The notes: generated by a model not told the origin, from the sequence alone. Counted from the first letter of the stretch, positions 28,708-38,437 are shown. The stretch is 64,000 bases of DNA from Bifidobacterium saguinibicoloris (GCF_019331725.1 NZ_JAHBBF010000001.1:310001-374000), one strand, 5' to 3'. Made by a program: numbers and translations.

Positions 28708-29232
28708 ATGGGAACACGCAGTCTTGCCAGCGATGCCACAACGTATATGCCCAACGCGGAGGATCGCCGTCGGCTTATGGATATCAAGGAAGCCCTGTCC
28801 CATATCGCACAGGGCACAAGGGAGACTTCCGACGCCGTGTTTGACGACATGTCCGACCAGCCGGATTTCCCTGTCGCGACGCTTAAGGTGCCCGGCTCTC
28901 CGGCACGACCGCTCACACCGGAGCTGGCGGATGTGCTGATGCAGGTCGCCGATCAATTAGCTCGCGGTCGAGCCGTGTTCGTGGCCCCGTATGACACAAT
29001 GCTCACCACACAGGATGCAGCCGATTTCCTCGGTGTCTCACGCCCTACGCTGGTGAAGTTGTTGGAGGACGGCGTGATCCCGTTCGAAAAGGTCGGCCGC
29101 CACCGTCGCGTGCTGCTCGCCGACCTGCAGGAATACATGAATGTCCGGCATCACGACAATGTCGGCATGTTCGATGAGCTCGCCGCCGACGAAGACCCGA
29201 GGGAGACTCTAGACAACCCTCTGATCCCCTGA
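28708..29232 (+). CDS. Excisionase-type HTH protein, probable antitoxin of the PIN toxin
   Basis: A 174-aa protein with a MerR/excisionase-like HTH_17 domain at about 100-146 (TTQDAADFLGVSRPTLVKLL, then VGRHRRVLLADLQEYM). Residues 1-95 carry a variable, acidic region that could wrap the toxin. A strong AAGGAGG 6 nt before the ATG at 28708 sets the start. The PIN gene follows after 32 bp. By context it is the antitoxin and the autorepressor of the pair. It may also affect hsdR, whose start is 203 bp away on the opposite strand. The DNA-binding domain is seen; the antitoxin role is inferred. Confidence 0.82.
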   Translation: MGTRSLASDATTYMPNAEDRRRLMDIKEALSHIAQGTRETSDAVFDDMSDQPDFPVATLKVPGSPARPLTPELADVLMQVADQLARGRAVFVAPYDTMLTTQDAADFLGVSRPTLVKLLEDGVIPFEKVGRHRRVLLADLQEYMNVRHHDNVGMFDELAADEDPRETLDNPLIP

Positions 29233-29264
29233 CGGCATCACTAGACCGGCGTGAAAGGCGATTC

Positions 29265-29831
29265 ATGAGTTTCCCCGTATTTTTCGACACGTGCAGCCTC
29301 TTCGGCGAGATCGTCAACGATTTGGTGCTTCGTCTCGCCGAAGAACGGTTTTTCACGCCCTATTGGTCGGAAACTGTACTCACGGAGCTCTATAGGAATC
29401 TTTCGCCGCGCATCGGAAAGGATAGGGCGAATCGACGCATCCGGGCAATGGAGTCTGCCTTCCCCGACGCGCTCGTTACCGGCTTCGACAGTCTGATCCC
29501 CATTATGACCTGCGACGCCAAGGACCGCCATGTGCTTGCAGCCGCCGATCACTCACCTGCACAGACATTGGTGACGTTCAATCTCAAGGATTTTCCGGAT
29601 ACATCTACCGCTCCTCTGCATATCGAGGTCAAACACCCGGATGATTTTCTGCTGGACGTGCTCGACCTCGATCCCGGACGGGTTGCACAGGTATGTTATG
29701 CGGCGCTCATCAGCTACAAGGCGTATCCGCAGACACCGGAGGATTACGCACACATGCTCCAACGATGCGGACTGCCTCGATTCGCCGAACGACTGTATCC
29801 GATTCTCGACGCGCTCTACGAACGAAGCTGA
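29265..29831 (+). CDS. PIN-domain ribonuclease, probable VapC-like toxin
   Basis: A 188-aa PIN-fold protein. The acidic metal ligands are visible as Asp8 (FFDTCSL), Glu41 (VLTELYRN), Asp87 (AKDRHVLAAA) and Asp109 (FNLKDF). It is longer than classic VapC (about 130 aa) and matches the PIN_3 type often paired with excisionase-like HTH partners. It probably cleaves RNA when free of its antitoxin. Its 3' end is 18 bp from the 3' end of hsdS on the other strand. Confidence 0.82.
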   Translation: MSFPVFFDTCSLFGEIVNDLVLRLAEERFFTPYWSETVLTELYRNLSPRIGKDRANRRIRAMESAFPDALVTGFDSLIPIMTCDAKDRHVLAAADHSPAQTLVTFNLKDFPDTSTAPLHIEVKHPDDFLLDVLDLDPGRVAQVCYAALISYKAYPQTPEDYAHMLQRCGLPRFAERLYPILDALYERS

Positions 29832-29849
29832 CCGTAAGGACAGTCTGTT

Positions 29850-31031
29850 TTAGGCGAAGTAGCGTTGGGTGAGGCTGGCGTAGAGGGTGTTCAGCCGATC
29901 GAGCTGTTGGCGAATGGTGGTTTTGAGGGATTCCACCGACGCGACGAACTCGATATATTCCGTCTGCGCCGAAAGAGACGGTACTAGAACAGGCAATCCC
30001 TTAACATCTTTTTGATTGATACTTGCCTGTCCGATAGCTCGTTTTGCATGGTTTTCAAAATACTCTTTCGAATATTCAGACGTCATCTGCGCACACAGAA
30101 ACTCCGGCAGCATTCGACTCTTATCAGCATGCAGTCGCATCATATTAGATTCAAAAACAACCGTCTCAGGCATGTTCTTAACTAGCATCGTCTTCCCCAT
30201 GTAACCGACGCTGTTCACCCGATTAATAACGATGTCCCGTTCCTGAAGTCCATATCGCTTAACCTCCGCAGTATTACAGACAAGACGTTTCAAAGAACCA
30301 TAATCAGGACCTTCACGACGGAAAGAATCAATTCGGACAATCGGGATTCCCGAACCGTCAGTCACATAGTCTTTCTGAGGTTTATACAACCCATTCGACG
30401 GCTGCACCGACAAAACATCGCCAAGATTGACAACCGACGCTCTATGAGGGTTCTCGGATGGATCACCGAACATCTCGATGAAGCGGGATTGGATGAGTTC
30501 GTCAGCTTTGGCGAGCATCTGCTCGGCAACTTTGATCTGTTCCTGAACAGCGCTCAGCTTCCGTACAATCTCCTTCTGTTCCTGCATATCAGGAACAACG
30601 ATGGGCCATGCCTTGAGAATTTTCTGACTGATATTGGGTTGGGTCCCGGTATTGCTGGATTCTTTGAACTGCTGTCGTTGTGAACGAAGATAGTGAAACA
30701 AATACCAGCGATCAATGATCTCTGTTTTCGGTTTCGCAAAAGCGATCGCCTGTGATGTGCAGCATTCACGTCCAGCGATTCCCAGTTTCCCGATGGAAGC
30801 GTACATCGCAATCAGAACCGTTCCAGCCGGCACCACTTTTGCAGAGCTGTTATCAATGCCGGATGCCGTCAACGATTCCTTCGCGTCCATGACAATGTCA
30901 TCATTCAAATCAGAGACCGACAGCCAAGGCACACCTTCGCCAAAGTATCCTGACATGCCGCGCTTAGGAGTACCGCCACTGCCCCATGTCGCAACGTCCT
31001 GAAGAGTCATCAACTTCCGCTCCCCCATCAC
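29850..31031 (-). CDS. hsdS: Type I restriction-modification specificity subunit S
   Basis: A 393-aa DNA-recognition subunit with two target recognition domains (about 1-145 and 200-345). A conserved helical spacer (PDMQEQKEIVRKLSAVQEQ to LIQSRFIEMFGDP) joins them, and a second helix ends the protein (RQQLDRLNTLYASLTQRYF). It sets the DNA sequence recognised by both modification and restriction complexes. Its start overlaps the hsdM stop by 4 nt. Base composition is clearly poorer in GC than the flanks, the usual sign of exchange of hsdS by transfer. No second hsdS or invertase is seen nearby. Confidence 0.93.
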   Translation of the reverse strand: MMGERKLMTLQDVATWGSGGTPKRGMSGYFGEGVPWLSVSDLNDDIVMDAKESLTASGIDNSSAKVVPAGTVLIAMYASIGKLGIAGRECCTSQAIAFAKPKTEIIDRWYLFHYLRSQRQQFKESSNTGTQPNISQKILKAWPIVVPDMQEQKEIVRKLSAVQEQIKVAEQMLAKADELIQSRFIEMFGDPSENPHRASVVNLGDVLSVQPSNGLYKPQKDYVTDGSGIPIVRIDSFRREGPDYGSLKRLVCNTAEVKRYGLQERDIVINRVNSVGYMGKTMLVKNMPETVVFESNMMRLHADKSRMLPEFLCAQMTSEYSKEYFENHAKRAIGQASINQKDVKGLPVLVPSLSAQTEYIEFVASVESLKTTIRQQLDRLNTLYASLTQRYFA

Positions 31032-32512
31032 TCACCATCCTTGGTAAGCATGGCGTCGAGGGCGTCGAGGCCGTCCACGAACTTGGCGTTCAAGCCGCGC
31101 AATTCGGCCATGAGCTGTCTCGTCGGCGGGTATTCCTTGCGCTCGTATTCGACCTTGACGTACTTGTTGAAGCTGAAGTCGTAGTCGTTGGCGGCGATGT
31201 CGTCGCGCGTCACCATAAAGCTCTGCTCGGTGCGCTCGCGAGCGCCTTCGGACTCGAGATCCTTCCAACGTGCGAGGATGTCGGGGATGTCGTTGTGCGT
31301 CGGGTCCTCGTCACGTTTGTCGTCGAGCGTGTAGCCGTCGTGTTCCATGTTGTACAGCCAGACCCTGTCGGTGCTGTTCGGCGCATCGGTTTTGGTGAAC
31401 ACGAGGATCGCGGTGTTCACTCCCGAATACGGTTTGAACACGCCGGACGGCATGTAGATGATCGCCTCGAGACGCTGATGGTCCACCAGTTCGCGGCGCA
31501 GTTCACGATACGCCTTTGCGTTGGAGCGGAATAGCACGCCGTTGGGCACGATGCACGCGCAGCGGCCGCCGAGCTTCAACATGCGCAGGAACAAAGCCAC
31601 GAACAGCAGTTCGGTCTGTTTGGTTTCCACAATGGCTTTAAGCGAGTCGTCGATGTCTTCGACATCCACGGAACCGGTGAACGGCGGGTTGGCGAGAATC
31701 ACGTCGAACCTGCTGCGGATCGTGTTCAACCTTGACAGGCTGTCTTGATTGCGGATGTCGGGGTGTTCGACGCCGTGCAGCAGCATGTTCATTGCAGCGA
31801 TGCGTACCATTGTCTGGTCGGTGTCGAAGCCGGTGAATTGCTCGCCTTCGAACAGGTTCCACTGGTCGGCGCTCATCGTGTCGCCATAGGTGCGGCGAAT
31901 CCATTCGGCCGCGGAAATCAGGAATCCCGCGGTGCCGCACGCCGGGTCGCCAATCATCTGGCCGGGCTTCGGGTCAAGGAGACCGACCATGAGGTCGCGA
32001 ATATGCTTGGGCGTGCGGAACTGGCCGTTCGCACCGGCCGTGTTGAGCTTGCTCAGCATGTATTCGTACAGGTCACCCAGATCATCCTGGTCCTTGACGT
32101 AGTTCGTCAGCAGGTCATCAATGCCGGCGACCGCACGTTCGAGTGTCTTTGGCTTGTTGAAGCCGAACGAAGCATCCTCCATACTCTCGGCGAACGCGTT
32201 GCCCGTGTGCAGGGTCTTCAGGAATGGGAACACATGCTGACCGACGGTCGCGAACATCTGCTCGGCCGGTTCGTTCTTGAAATTATGCCAGCGCAGACGC
32301 TGGCCTTCGGGCGTATCCGGGAACGTGAGCTTGCCGACGGGAATACCGGTGAGCTGCGCCATCTGCTCGGCTTCGAGCTGCTTGTCGTCAAGCGACTTCA
32401 TGAACATGAGGTAGGTGAGCTGGCTGATCACCTCGAGCGGATTGGTGATACCGCCCTCCCACATGCGCTGCCAGATGTCATCGACCTTGTTCTTCACAGC
32501 CCCGGTAATCAT
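31028..32512 (-). CDS. hsdM: Type I restriction-modification methyltransferase subunit M
   Basis: A 494-aa N6-adenine DNA methyltransferase. The N-terminal HsdM helical domain (1-140) leads to the SAM site GDPACGTAGFL (188-198) and the catalytic motif ILANPPF (272-278). It forms M2S with HsdS and M2SR2 with HsdR. AAAGGAG before the ATG at 32512 supports the start. It is the first gene of the hsdM-hsdS operon. Confidence 0.95.
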   Translation of the reverse strand: MITGAVKNKVDDIWQRMWEGGITNPLEVISQLTYLMFMKSLDDKQLEAEQMAQLTGIPVGKLTFPDTPEGQRLRWHNFKNEPAEQMFATVGQHVFPFLKTLHTGNAFAESMEDASFGFNKPKTLERAVAGIDDLLTNYVKDQDDLGDLYEYMLSKLNTAGANGQFRTPKHIRDLMVGLLDPKPGQMIGDPACGTAGFLISAAEWIRRTYGDTMSADQWNLFEGEQFTGFDTDQTMVRIAAMNMLLHGVEHPDIRNQDSLSRLNTIRSRFDVILANPPFTGSVDVEDIDDSLKAIVETKQTELLFVALFLRMLKLGGRCACIVPNGVLFRSNAKAYRELRRELVDHQRLEAIIYMPSGVFKPYSGVNTAILVFTKTDAPNSTDRVWLYNMEHDGYTLDDKRDEDPTHNDIPDILARWKDLESEGARERTEQSFMVTRDDIAANDYDFSFNKYVKVEYERKEYPPTRQLMAELRGLNAKFVDGLDALDAMLTKDGE

Positions 32513-32565
32513 CCAACTCCTTTCCGGATTCTTTCACATGCTGCTCCCACTGTACCGTTTGCCGT

Positions 32566-33882
32566 TCATCGGCGCGACGAAACACTCCTGTCCAGCAGTC
32601 GGTGCGACAGGACGGCCGAAACGGCGACGGCCAATCCGACGGGAACGAAGAGCGTGATGGGGGCTTCGGTGAGCTCCATGACGAGGCACATGGCCATGAG
32701 CGGCGCCTGCTGGGAGGCGGAGAGCAGCGCGGCGGCGCCGATGAGCGCGCACACGCCCACCGGATCGCCGGGGAACGCGAACGACCAGAGGATGCCGAGC
32801 GTCGCGCCCAACGCGGCGCCGAGCGCGATGCCGGGCTGGAGCACGCCGCCGGACGCGCCGGAACGGATGGTGGCGAGCGTCGTCGCGGCCTTCACAAGGA
32901 ACGTGACCGCCAGCAGCCCCACGAGCGACCAGACCTGAGCGGATCCCACGGTACCGGCGGAGCCGGCCATGCCGTCGAAGGCGAGCTGGGCGGCGGCGCG
33001 GCCGTTGCCCATCACCTGCGGCGCGAACACGGCGATCAGGCCGGTGACGAAACCGGCGAGCGGCATCTGCCACAGGAGCGCCGCACCCTTCGGCTGGTGC
33101 GCGGTCGCCCACGAGGAACCCTTACGGAACAACGCGCCGGCCGCACCGCATGCAACTCCGCACAGCAGGGCGAACAGCATGAGGCTCGGCGTATAGTCGG
33201 CGGTCATGCCGGCGACGGCGTAGAACGTGTGACGCCCCTTGACGAGCGAGGCGACGTACGCGGCCGTGGCGGACATGCCCAACGCGAACCCGACCTTCTC
33301 GAGCGTCACATCGGCGAGCAGGATCTCCACGGCGAAGAACATGCCGGCGAGCGGCGCATCGTAGACGCCGCCCAGGCCGGCGCCGGCGGCGACGGCGACG
33401 ACCATGCGGCGGTCGGCGAGCCCTGCGGCGTCGCCCTCATGGCCGATATGGAACAGATCGCAGAAACGTTGGGCGAGCATCGCGCCGAGTTCGCGCGGCG
33501 CGACCTCACGGCCGATGGACGCGCCGGAACCGACGATGAAGATCTGGAGCACGACGTGCACGACGGTCTGCCACCAGGGCATCCGCTCCCCCGCGACCGC
33601 TTTCTTCACGGACGGCACCTTCGTCGTTTTCGTGCGCAACAGCCACCAGGCAAGACCCGCGAGCGACAGGCCGACGGTCACGGAGACGGCGCGACGCACG
33701 GCCGGCACGGCGAACGGACCGGGCGCGCCGGCACCCTCCACGTACCCGAGCATCACATGCTCGACGCCGTACAGCAGCAGCGTGAGCAGGCCGGCTCCCG
33801 CGCCGATCAGCGAGCCCAGCACGAGCGTCGCGGCGACGAGCCACAGCATCCGGTTGACACGGACGTCTTTCCACACCGTCAT
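32566..33882 (-). CDS. ClC-family chloride channel/transporter
   Basis: A 438-aa integral membrane protein of the ClC family with about 10-12 helices. The selectivity motif GSGASIGRE (118-126) includes the conserved gating Glu126, and a later GASGGVLQPGIALGAALG fits the GxFxP-like region. It may carry Cl- (or F-) with H+ coupling. The frame is open 54 codons further, but GGGAGGG 5 nt before the ATG at 33882 and the basic-then-hydrophobic start favour this site. Confidence 0.88.
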   Translation of the reverse strand: MTVWKDVRVNRMLWLVAATLVLGSLIGAGAGLLTLLLYGVEHVMLGYVEGAGAPGPFAVPAVRRAVSVTVGLSLAGLAWWLLRTKTTKVPSVKKAVAGERMPWWQTVVHVVLQIFIVGSGASIGREVAPRELGAMLAQRFCDLFHIGHEGDAAGLADRRMVVAVAAGAGLGGVYDAPLAGMFFAVEILLADVTLEKVGFALGMSATAAYVASLVKGRHTFYAVAGMTADYTPSLMLFALLCGVACGAAGALFRKGSSWATAHQPKGAALLWQMPLAGFVTGLIAVFAPQVMGNGRAAAQLAFDGMAGSAGTVGSAQVWSLVGLLAVTFLVKAATTLATIRSGASGGVLQPGIALGAALGATLGILWSFAFPGDPVGVCALIGAAALLSASQQAPLMAMCLVMELTEAPITLFVPVGLAVAVSAVLSHRLLDRSVSSRR

Positions 33883-34001
33883 TGTTCCCTCCCCATCCGA
33901 AGCCATCCGAAACCATCTGCAGTTGGTCCGACCGAAACCATACCGATAAACCGCCCCGGCGATGGGCGGCCACGGTCCACGCGGCGTCGCCGCATAACGA
34001 A

Positions 34002-34037
34002 ACGGAGGCTTGGAACCCAAGGGTTCCAAGCCTCCGT
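34002..34037 (-). terminator. Intrinsic terminator of tig
   Basis: A perfect 17-bp stem (34002-34018 and 34021-34037) is followed on the minus strand by TTTCGTT. It begins 30 bp after the trigger factor stop. Confidence 0.88.
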
Positions 34038-34067
34038 GCATCACATCACGCTACTGCGCGGCTGGGC

Positions 34068-35435
34068 TCACTCGCCGTCCTTGGCGGACAGCTCGTCGGC
34101 CACGGCGGCGGCGGCGGAAGCGGCCTCGACGGACTCGGCCTCTTCGTCTTCGGCGGCCTCGCCGAGGAAGGCGGACAGGTCGACCTCTTCACCGTTGGCG
34201 GTGAACTTGACGGCGCGCATGCCGGCGAGCAGGCCCTTGGAACGACCGACCTCCTGCACGGCGGAGCCGAGCTGGCCGTTCTTGATGATGGCCTGGATGA
34301 AGGCGTTCGGGTCCATGCCGTACTGCTGGGCGATGGAGGCGAGGAAGTTGAACACGTCGGCCTGGGAGACCTGGACGTCCATCTTCTCGGCGAGGGTGTC
34401 GAGCAGGATCTGGTCCTTGAGCTCCTTCTCGGCGCCCTCCTCGGCCTGCTGCTTCTGCTCGTCGGTGGCCTTCTCCGGATCCGGGGTCAGGCCCTTGAGG
34501 TGCTCCTCGACGGCAGCGGCCTTCACGCCCTTCGGCACCGGGATCTCGAGGCCTTCGGCCAGCTTGGCCAGGAAGGCGTCGCGGGCCTCGGTGGCCTGAC
34601 GGCCCTTGGCGTCCTCGCCGGCGGCCTTGCGGATGTCGGCCTTGAGCTCGTCGAGGGTGTCGAACTCGGAGGCCTCCTGGGCGAAGTCGTCGTTGAGCTC
34701 CGGGAGCTCCTCGGCCTTCACGGAGTTGACCTTCACCTTCACGGTGGCCTTCTGACCCTCGTGCTCGCCGGCCTCCAGCGTGCCTTCGAAGGTGGTCTCC
34801 TCGCCGGCGGACAGGCCTTCGAGGGCCTCATCCAGACCGTCGAGCATGGTGTTGGAGCCGAGCTCGTAGCTCACGCCCTCCTGGGAGTCGACGACCTCGC
34901 CGTCGATCTCGGCGGACAGGTCGATGTTCGCGTAGTCGCCCTTGGCGGCCGGACGGTCGACGCCCACGAGGGTGCCGAAGCGCTGGCGCAGGGTCTCGAG
35001 GCGCTTGTCGACGTCTTCATCGGTGACCTCCGGTGCGGCGATGGCGATCTCCATGCCTTCGATCTCCGGCAGTTCGATGTCGGGGCGACGCTCCACGGTG
35101 GCGGTGAACTTGAGCTTCTTCTCGTCCTTGGCGGATTCCGGCACGTCCACGACGTCGAACTCCGGCTGGGCCATCGGGTGGATCTTCTTCTCCTCGAGGG
35201 CCTTGGAGTACAGCTCCGGCACGCCTTCGTTGACGGCCTCGCCGGCGACGGCGCCGAAGCCGAAACGCTGGTCGATGAGCTTGCCCGGAACGTGGCCCTT
35301 GCGGAAGCCCGGCACGTTCACCTGCTTGGCGATGTCCTTGCGGGCGGCATCGAGGTACGGGTCGAACTCCTCCGGCTCGACGGTGATGGTGAGCTTCACC
35401 TTGGTGGGTTCGAGGTTACGAACGCTGATCTTCAC
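34068..35435 (-). CDS. tig: Trigger factor, ribosome-associated chaperone
   Basis: A 455-aa peptidyl-prolyl isomerase and chaperone. The N-terminal ribosome-binding domain contains VPGFRKGHVPGKLIDQRFG, the known signature loop. The PPIase domain follows near 160-245, then a long helical C-terminal domain and an acidic, Ala/Glu-rich tail. The start is GTG, with AGGAG about 10 nt upstream. Confidence 0.95.
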   Translation of the reverse strand: MKISVRNLEPTKVKLTITVEPEEFDPYLDAARKDIAKQVNVPGFRKGHVPGKLIDQRFGFGAVAGEAVNEGVPELYSKALEEKKIHPMAQPEFDVVDVPESAKDEKKLKFTATVERRPDIELPEIEGMEIAIAAPEVTDEDVDKRLETLRQRFGTLVGVDRPAAKGDYANIDLSAEIDGEVVDSQEGVSYELGSNTMLDGLDEALEGLSAGEETTFEGTLEAGEHEGQKATVKVKVNSVKAEELPELNDDFAQEASEFDTLDELKADIRKAAGEDAKGRQATEARDAFLAKLAEGLEIPVPKGVKAAAVEEHLKGLTPDPEKATDEQKQQAEEGAEKELKDQILLDTLAEKMDVQVSQADVFNFLASIAQQYGMDPNAFIQAIIKNGQLGSAVQEVGRSKGLLAGMRAVKFTANGEEVDLSAFLGEAAEDEEAESVEAASAAAAVADELSAKDGE

Positions 35436-35488
35436 GCTAAACGCTCCTGAAAAGTCGTTGTGTTCTTATATCTGCCCGAAGGCAACCG

Positions 35489-36802
35489 TCACAGTATAAC
35501 GCGTTCCACGGACGCTGCAATGAGCCGCACCTGCCAGCGCCGTGCACCCTGCTCCGTGAGGAACTCCGCCACGTCGCGCGTCTCCGGCTCGTCCGTCCAG
35601 CACAGGTTGCGGATGATCTGGGGGTTGACGATGATCTCCACCGGGGTGCGCGTGTCCTCGGCGATCTGGTTAACCACGCTCCGCACGCGCTTGAGGCGCT
35701 CCATCCGCTCCGGGTGCCGCTCCCACTGCTTGTTCGAGCGGGGCGCGTTGGCGGCGGGACCGTCCTTGGGGTCGCGGCCGCCGGGCGTCGACGGCAGTTC
35801 GGATGCGGGCAGTGCGAGCGCCTCCTGGATGACGGTCTTCCACAGGGACGGCTTCACCGAGCGCTGGATGGGCGCGTAGCGTTCGAACATCTTGTCCTGC
35901 TCGCTGCCGGTGTGCATGCGCACGCGCTCGTTGAGGCAGCGCACGGCGCGGAACTCGCGCGCGTTGCGCGGCTTGCGCTTCGCCGCCTCGATGATCGACG
36001 AGTCCTCGAGCAGCAGGGGCGGGGAGATGTCGTAGCGGCGGGCCAGCTCGTCGCGCTTCGTCCACAGGGCGCGTGCGACGGCGAGGGCGCGCGGGTCGCG
36101 GATGATCTCGGTGATGTGGGAGATGCGCAGCCATGGCACCGGATGCTCGTGGCGAGGCCTGCCTGACGTGCCTTCGGCGAGGATGTGCGCGAACTCCTCC
36201 TCGGCCCATTCCTCCTTGCCGGCCCGCCTGAGGTCGGCGCGCATGAGTTCCTCGAGTTCGATGAGCTCCTCGACGTCGAGCGCGGCGTAGTTGCGCCAAT
36301 CGCGCGGTAGCGGGCGATACGACCAGTCGGCCGCGGAATGCTCCTTGGCGAGGACGAGCCCGAGATAGTGTTCGGTGACGGCGGCGAGGCCGAACCGGTG
36401 CAGTCCGAGCAGGCGAGCGGCCATCTCGGTGTCGAAGAGGCGCTTCGGCGTCAATCCGATGTCGATGAAGCCGGGCAGGTCCATCATCGCGTCGTGGATG
36501 ATCCATTCGGCATCGCCCACGGCCGTGTTGAACGTATGCCAGCTGACGCCCGCCTTGGTGAGCGCCACCGGGTCGAGCAGGATGATGCCGGAGTCGCCGC
36601 GTTTGAATTGGATGAGCCAATCCTCGTGCCCGTAGCGGAATCCGGACGCGCGTTCGGCGTCCGCGGCCAGCGGGCCGGATGCCGAGGCGAGCGCCACGCA
36701 GGCGTCCCGGTATCCTTCGCGGGTGTCGGTGACGTCCGGCACTCCCCCGCGTGGTTCGTTGAGCAGGCGTGGCTCCAGATTGCGTTCAATCAACAATGTC
36801 AT
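35489..36802 (-). CDS. rnd: Ribonuclease D-like 3'-5' exonuclease with HRDC domain
   Basis: A 437-aa DEDD exonuclease. The residues are visible in ADAERASG (Exo I), IIHDAMMDLP (Exo II) and NYAALDVEEL (Exo III with Tyr and Asp). An HRDC-like helical domain lies around 225-300. It trims 3' ends of tRNA and other RNAs. Its start overlaps the end of the DUF3000 gene by 17 nt. GAGG is directly against the ATG, so translation is probably coupled to that gene. Confidence 0.88.
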   Translation of the reverse strand: MTLLIERNLEPRLLNEPRGGVPDVTDTREGYRDACVALASASGPLAADAERASGFRYGHEDWLIQFKRGDSGIILLDPVALTKAGVSWHTFNTAVGDAEWIIHDAMMDLPGFIDIGLTPKRLFDTEMAARLLGLHRFGLAAVTEHYLGLVLAKEHSAADWSYRPLPRDWRNYAALDVEELIELEELMRADLRRAGKEEWAEEEFAHILAEGTSGRPRHEHPVPWLRISHITEIIRDPRALAVARALWTKRDELARRYDISPPLLLEDSSIIEAAKRKPRNAREFRAVRCLNERVRMHTGSEQDKMFERYAPIQRSVKPSLWKTVIQEALALPASELPSTPGGRDPKDGPAANAPRSNKQWERHPERMERLKRVRSVVNQIAEDTRTPVEIIVNPQIIRNLCWTDEPETRDVAEFLTEQGARRWQVRLIAASVERVIL

Positions 36803-37406
36803 CCTCGTCGAAACGGATGGTGGACCTGATGAACCGGGCCCAGTCGCCGACGGTCGCGCCGGCGTCGAACATCCCTCCGGGCTCGGTCACCGGAGTGAAG
36901 GATACACGTATCTCGCAACCTGCGGAATCGTCCACGCCGAGCGAGCCGAACGTCGTGTTCTGGGTGACGGTGACGGTGCCTCCCATGCTGTCGCGGCGGA
37001 CGCCCCCCATGCGTCGGCACAGGTCGTCCCAGTACATGTCCGGCGCGAGCGACGTGTTCTCCTTCGGCTCGAGCGGGATGGCGGCGAAGGCCACGCAACG
37101 CCAGCGCGACCCCCAATCGTCGCGGGGCTCCCTCGCGTGCAGCAGCATGATCCAGCCCGAGGCGTGGGGCGACCTGTCGGACCGCGTCTCCATCGACACG
37201 CCGATGCCGTAGTCCGCCAGGGTCTGCGGCACCGGTATCTCCCGGTACTCCATGTCCTCGAGCCGGTCCATGACGCGCACCGATTCGACGGCGTTCCAGA
37301 CGTCGTCGGGCACGCCGTCGGGGCGTTCCGGCAGCGGCGTACGGGAGTCGACGCCGTCCGCCGTCCGCGGTTCCACGCCTATGGGGAATGCGTAAATGTC
37401 GGCCAT
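36786..37406 (-). CDS. DUF3000 family protein
   Basis: A 206-aa protein of a family restricted to actinobacteria and usually placed next to an RNase D gene, as here. Conserved-looking pieces are MADIYAFPIGV at the start, GWIMLLHAREPRDDWGSRWR, DMYWDDLCRRM and GGTVTVTQNTTFG. No catalytic motif or membrane segment is seen and the function is unknown. The frame is open well upstream, but the ATG at 37406 lies in the natural gap after pflA. Confidence 0.85.
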   Translation of the reverse strand: MADIYAFPIGVEPRTADGVDSRTPLPERPDGVPDDVWNAVESVRVMDRLEDMEYREIPVPQTLADYGIGVSMETRSDRSPHASGWIMLLHAREPRDDWGSRWRCVAFAAIPLEPKENTSLAPDMYWDDLCRRMGGVRRDSMGGTVTVTQNTTFGSLGVDDSAGCEIRVSFTPVTEPGGMFDAGATVGDWARFIRSTIRFDEDDIVD

Positions 37407-37462
37407 GTCTCCAGCGTAAGGGCGTTCGCGCCGTTTCGGGGTATCGGCACGCGGGAGGCCGG

Positions 37463-38341
37463 TCAGTAGACGGTGAAGCCGTGCGATTCGAACTGTTTGA
37501 CGACGCGTTCGCGCAGCGCCGCGTTCGGCCCCTTCTGGTTCTCCAGCGGGTACGGGATGCGCAGCTCGTGCCACTTGGGGCGTCCGAGCTGATGGAATCC
37601 GAGCACGTCGATGTGTTCGACGGCGTCGCCGAAGCTTTCGCAGATGCGGGCGACGTTCTCGACGTTCTCCTCGGCGTCGGTGAGGCCCGGCACGAGCACG
37701 AACCGCACCCAGATCTTCTTGCCGGCCTTGGAGATGCGCCGGCCGAAGTCGATGGTGGGCTGCAGCACGCCGCCGGTGACCTTGTGGTAGGTCTCCTCGT
37801 CGCCGGATTTGACGTCGAGCAGGCACAGGTCGATGTCCTCGAGCATCTCATCGGTGTAGTTCTCGTTGAGGAATCCGGAGGTGTCGAGGCAGGTGTGCAC
37901 GCCCATCTCCTTGGCGGCGTGGAACACGCGGGAGACGAACGCGGGCTGCATCATCGATTCGCCGCCGGAGAAGGTGATGCCGCCGCGCGTGGCTTTGAAC
38001 AGGTCCTTGTAGCGGTCGACCTTCTTGATCATCGCCTCGAGCGTGACGGGCTTGCCGTCGCGCATCTTCCAGGTGTCGGGGTTCTGGCAGTACTGGCAGC
38101 GCAGCGGGCAGCCGCTCATGAAGACGGTCATACGGGTGCCCGGTCCGTCGACGGACGTGTTGATGTCCCACGAGTGGACGAAGCCGATGTCGCCGGACCG
38201 CAGTGCGGCGATGCGGTCCCGTCGGTCCAGCCCGATGGGCGATTCGAAGCCGGACAGACCGCCCATGAGGGTCTGCTTGGCGTAGGTCTTGGATGCGCGC
38301 AGCATATGGCGCGTGGTGGTGCGGAACTGGGTGTCGGGCAT
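37463..38341 (-). CDS. pflA: Pyruvate formate-lyase activating enzyme
   Basis: A 292-aa radical SAM enzyme that puts the glycyl radical on PflB. The cluster motif is SGCPLRCQYC with Cys78, Cys82 and Cys85, followed by the GGE motif in FSGGESMMQ. CAGGAGGACG before the ATG at 38341 sets the start. It lies downstream of pflB after a 135-bp gap holding a strong hairpin, which probably lowers its expression relative to pflB. Confidence 0.95.
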   Translation of the reverse strand: MPDTQFRTTTRHMLRASKTYAKQTLMGGLSGFESPIGLDRRDRIAALRSGDIGFVHSWDINTSVDGPGTRMTVFMSGCPLRCQYCQNPDTWKMRDGKPVTLEAMIKKVDRYKDLFKATRGGITFSGGESMMQPAFVSRVFHAAKEMGVHTCLDTSGFLNENYTDEMLEDIDLCLLDVKSGDEETYHKVTGGVLQPTIDFGRRISKAGKKIWVRFVLVPGLTDAEENVENVARICESFGDAVEHIDVLGFHQLGRPKWHELRIPYPLENQKGPNAALRERVVKQFESHGFTVY

Positions 38342-38399
38342 CGTCGTCCTCCTGTTCCTGGTGATGCGAGGGAAGGATGTTGGTCGTATGTTGATGGTC

Positions 38400-38437
38400 A
38401 TGATGAAGGGGTGGGACGAATCCCACCCCTTCATCAT
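38400..38437 (-). terminator. Hairpin between pflB and pflA
   Basis: A perfect 17-bp stem with loop CGAA (arms 38400-38416 and 38421-38437) lies 40 bp after the pflB stop. No T-run follows, so partial read-through to pflA is possible. Confidence 0.8.

Noticed and set aside
29850..31031. Phase-variable hsdS inversion system
   Set aside because: I see no second or partial hsdS, no inverted target domains and no recombinase near the locus within this window.
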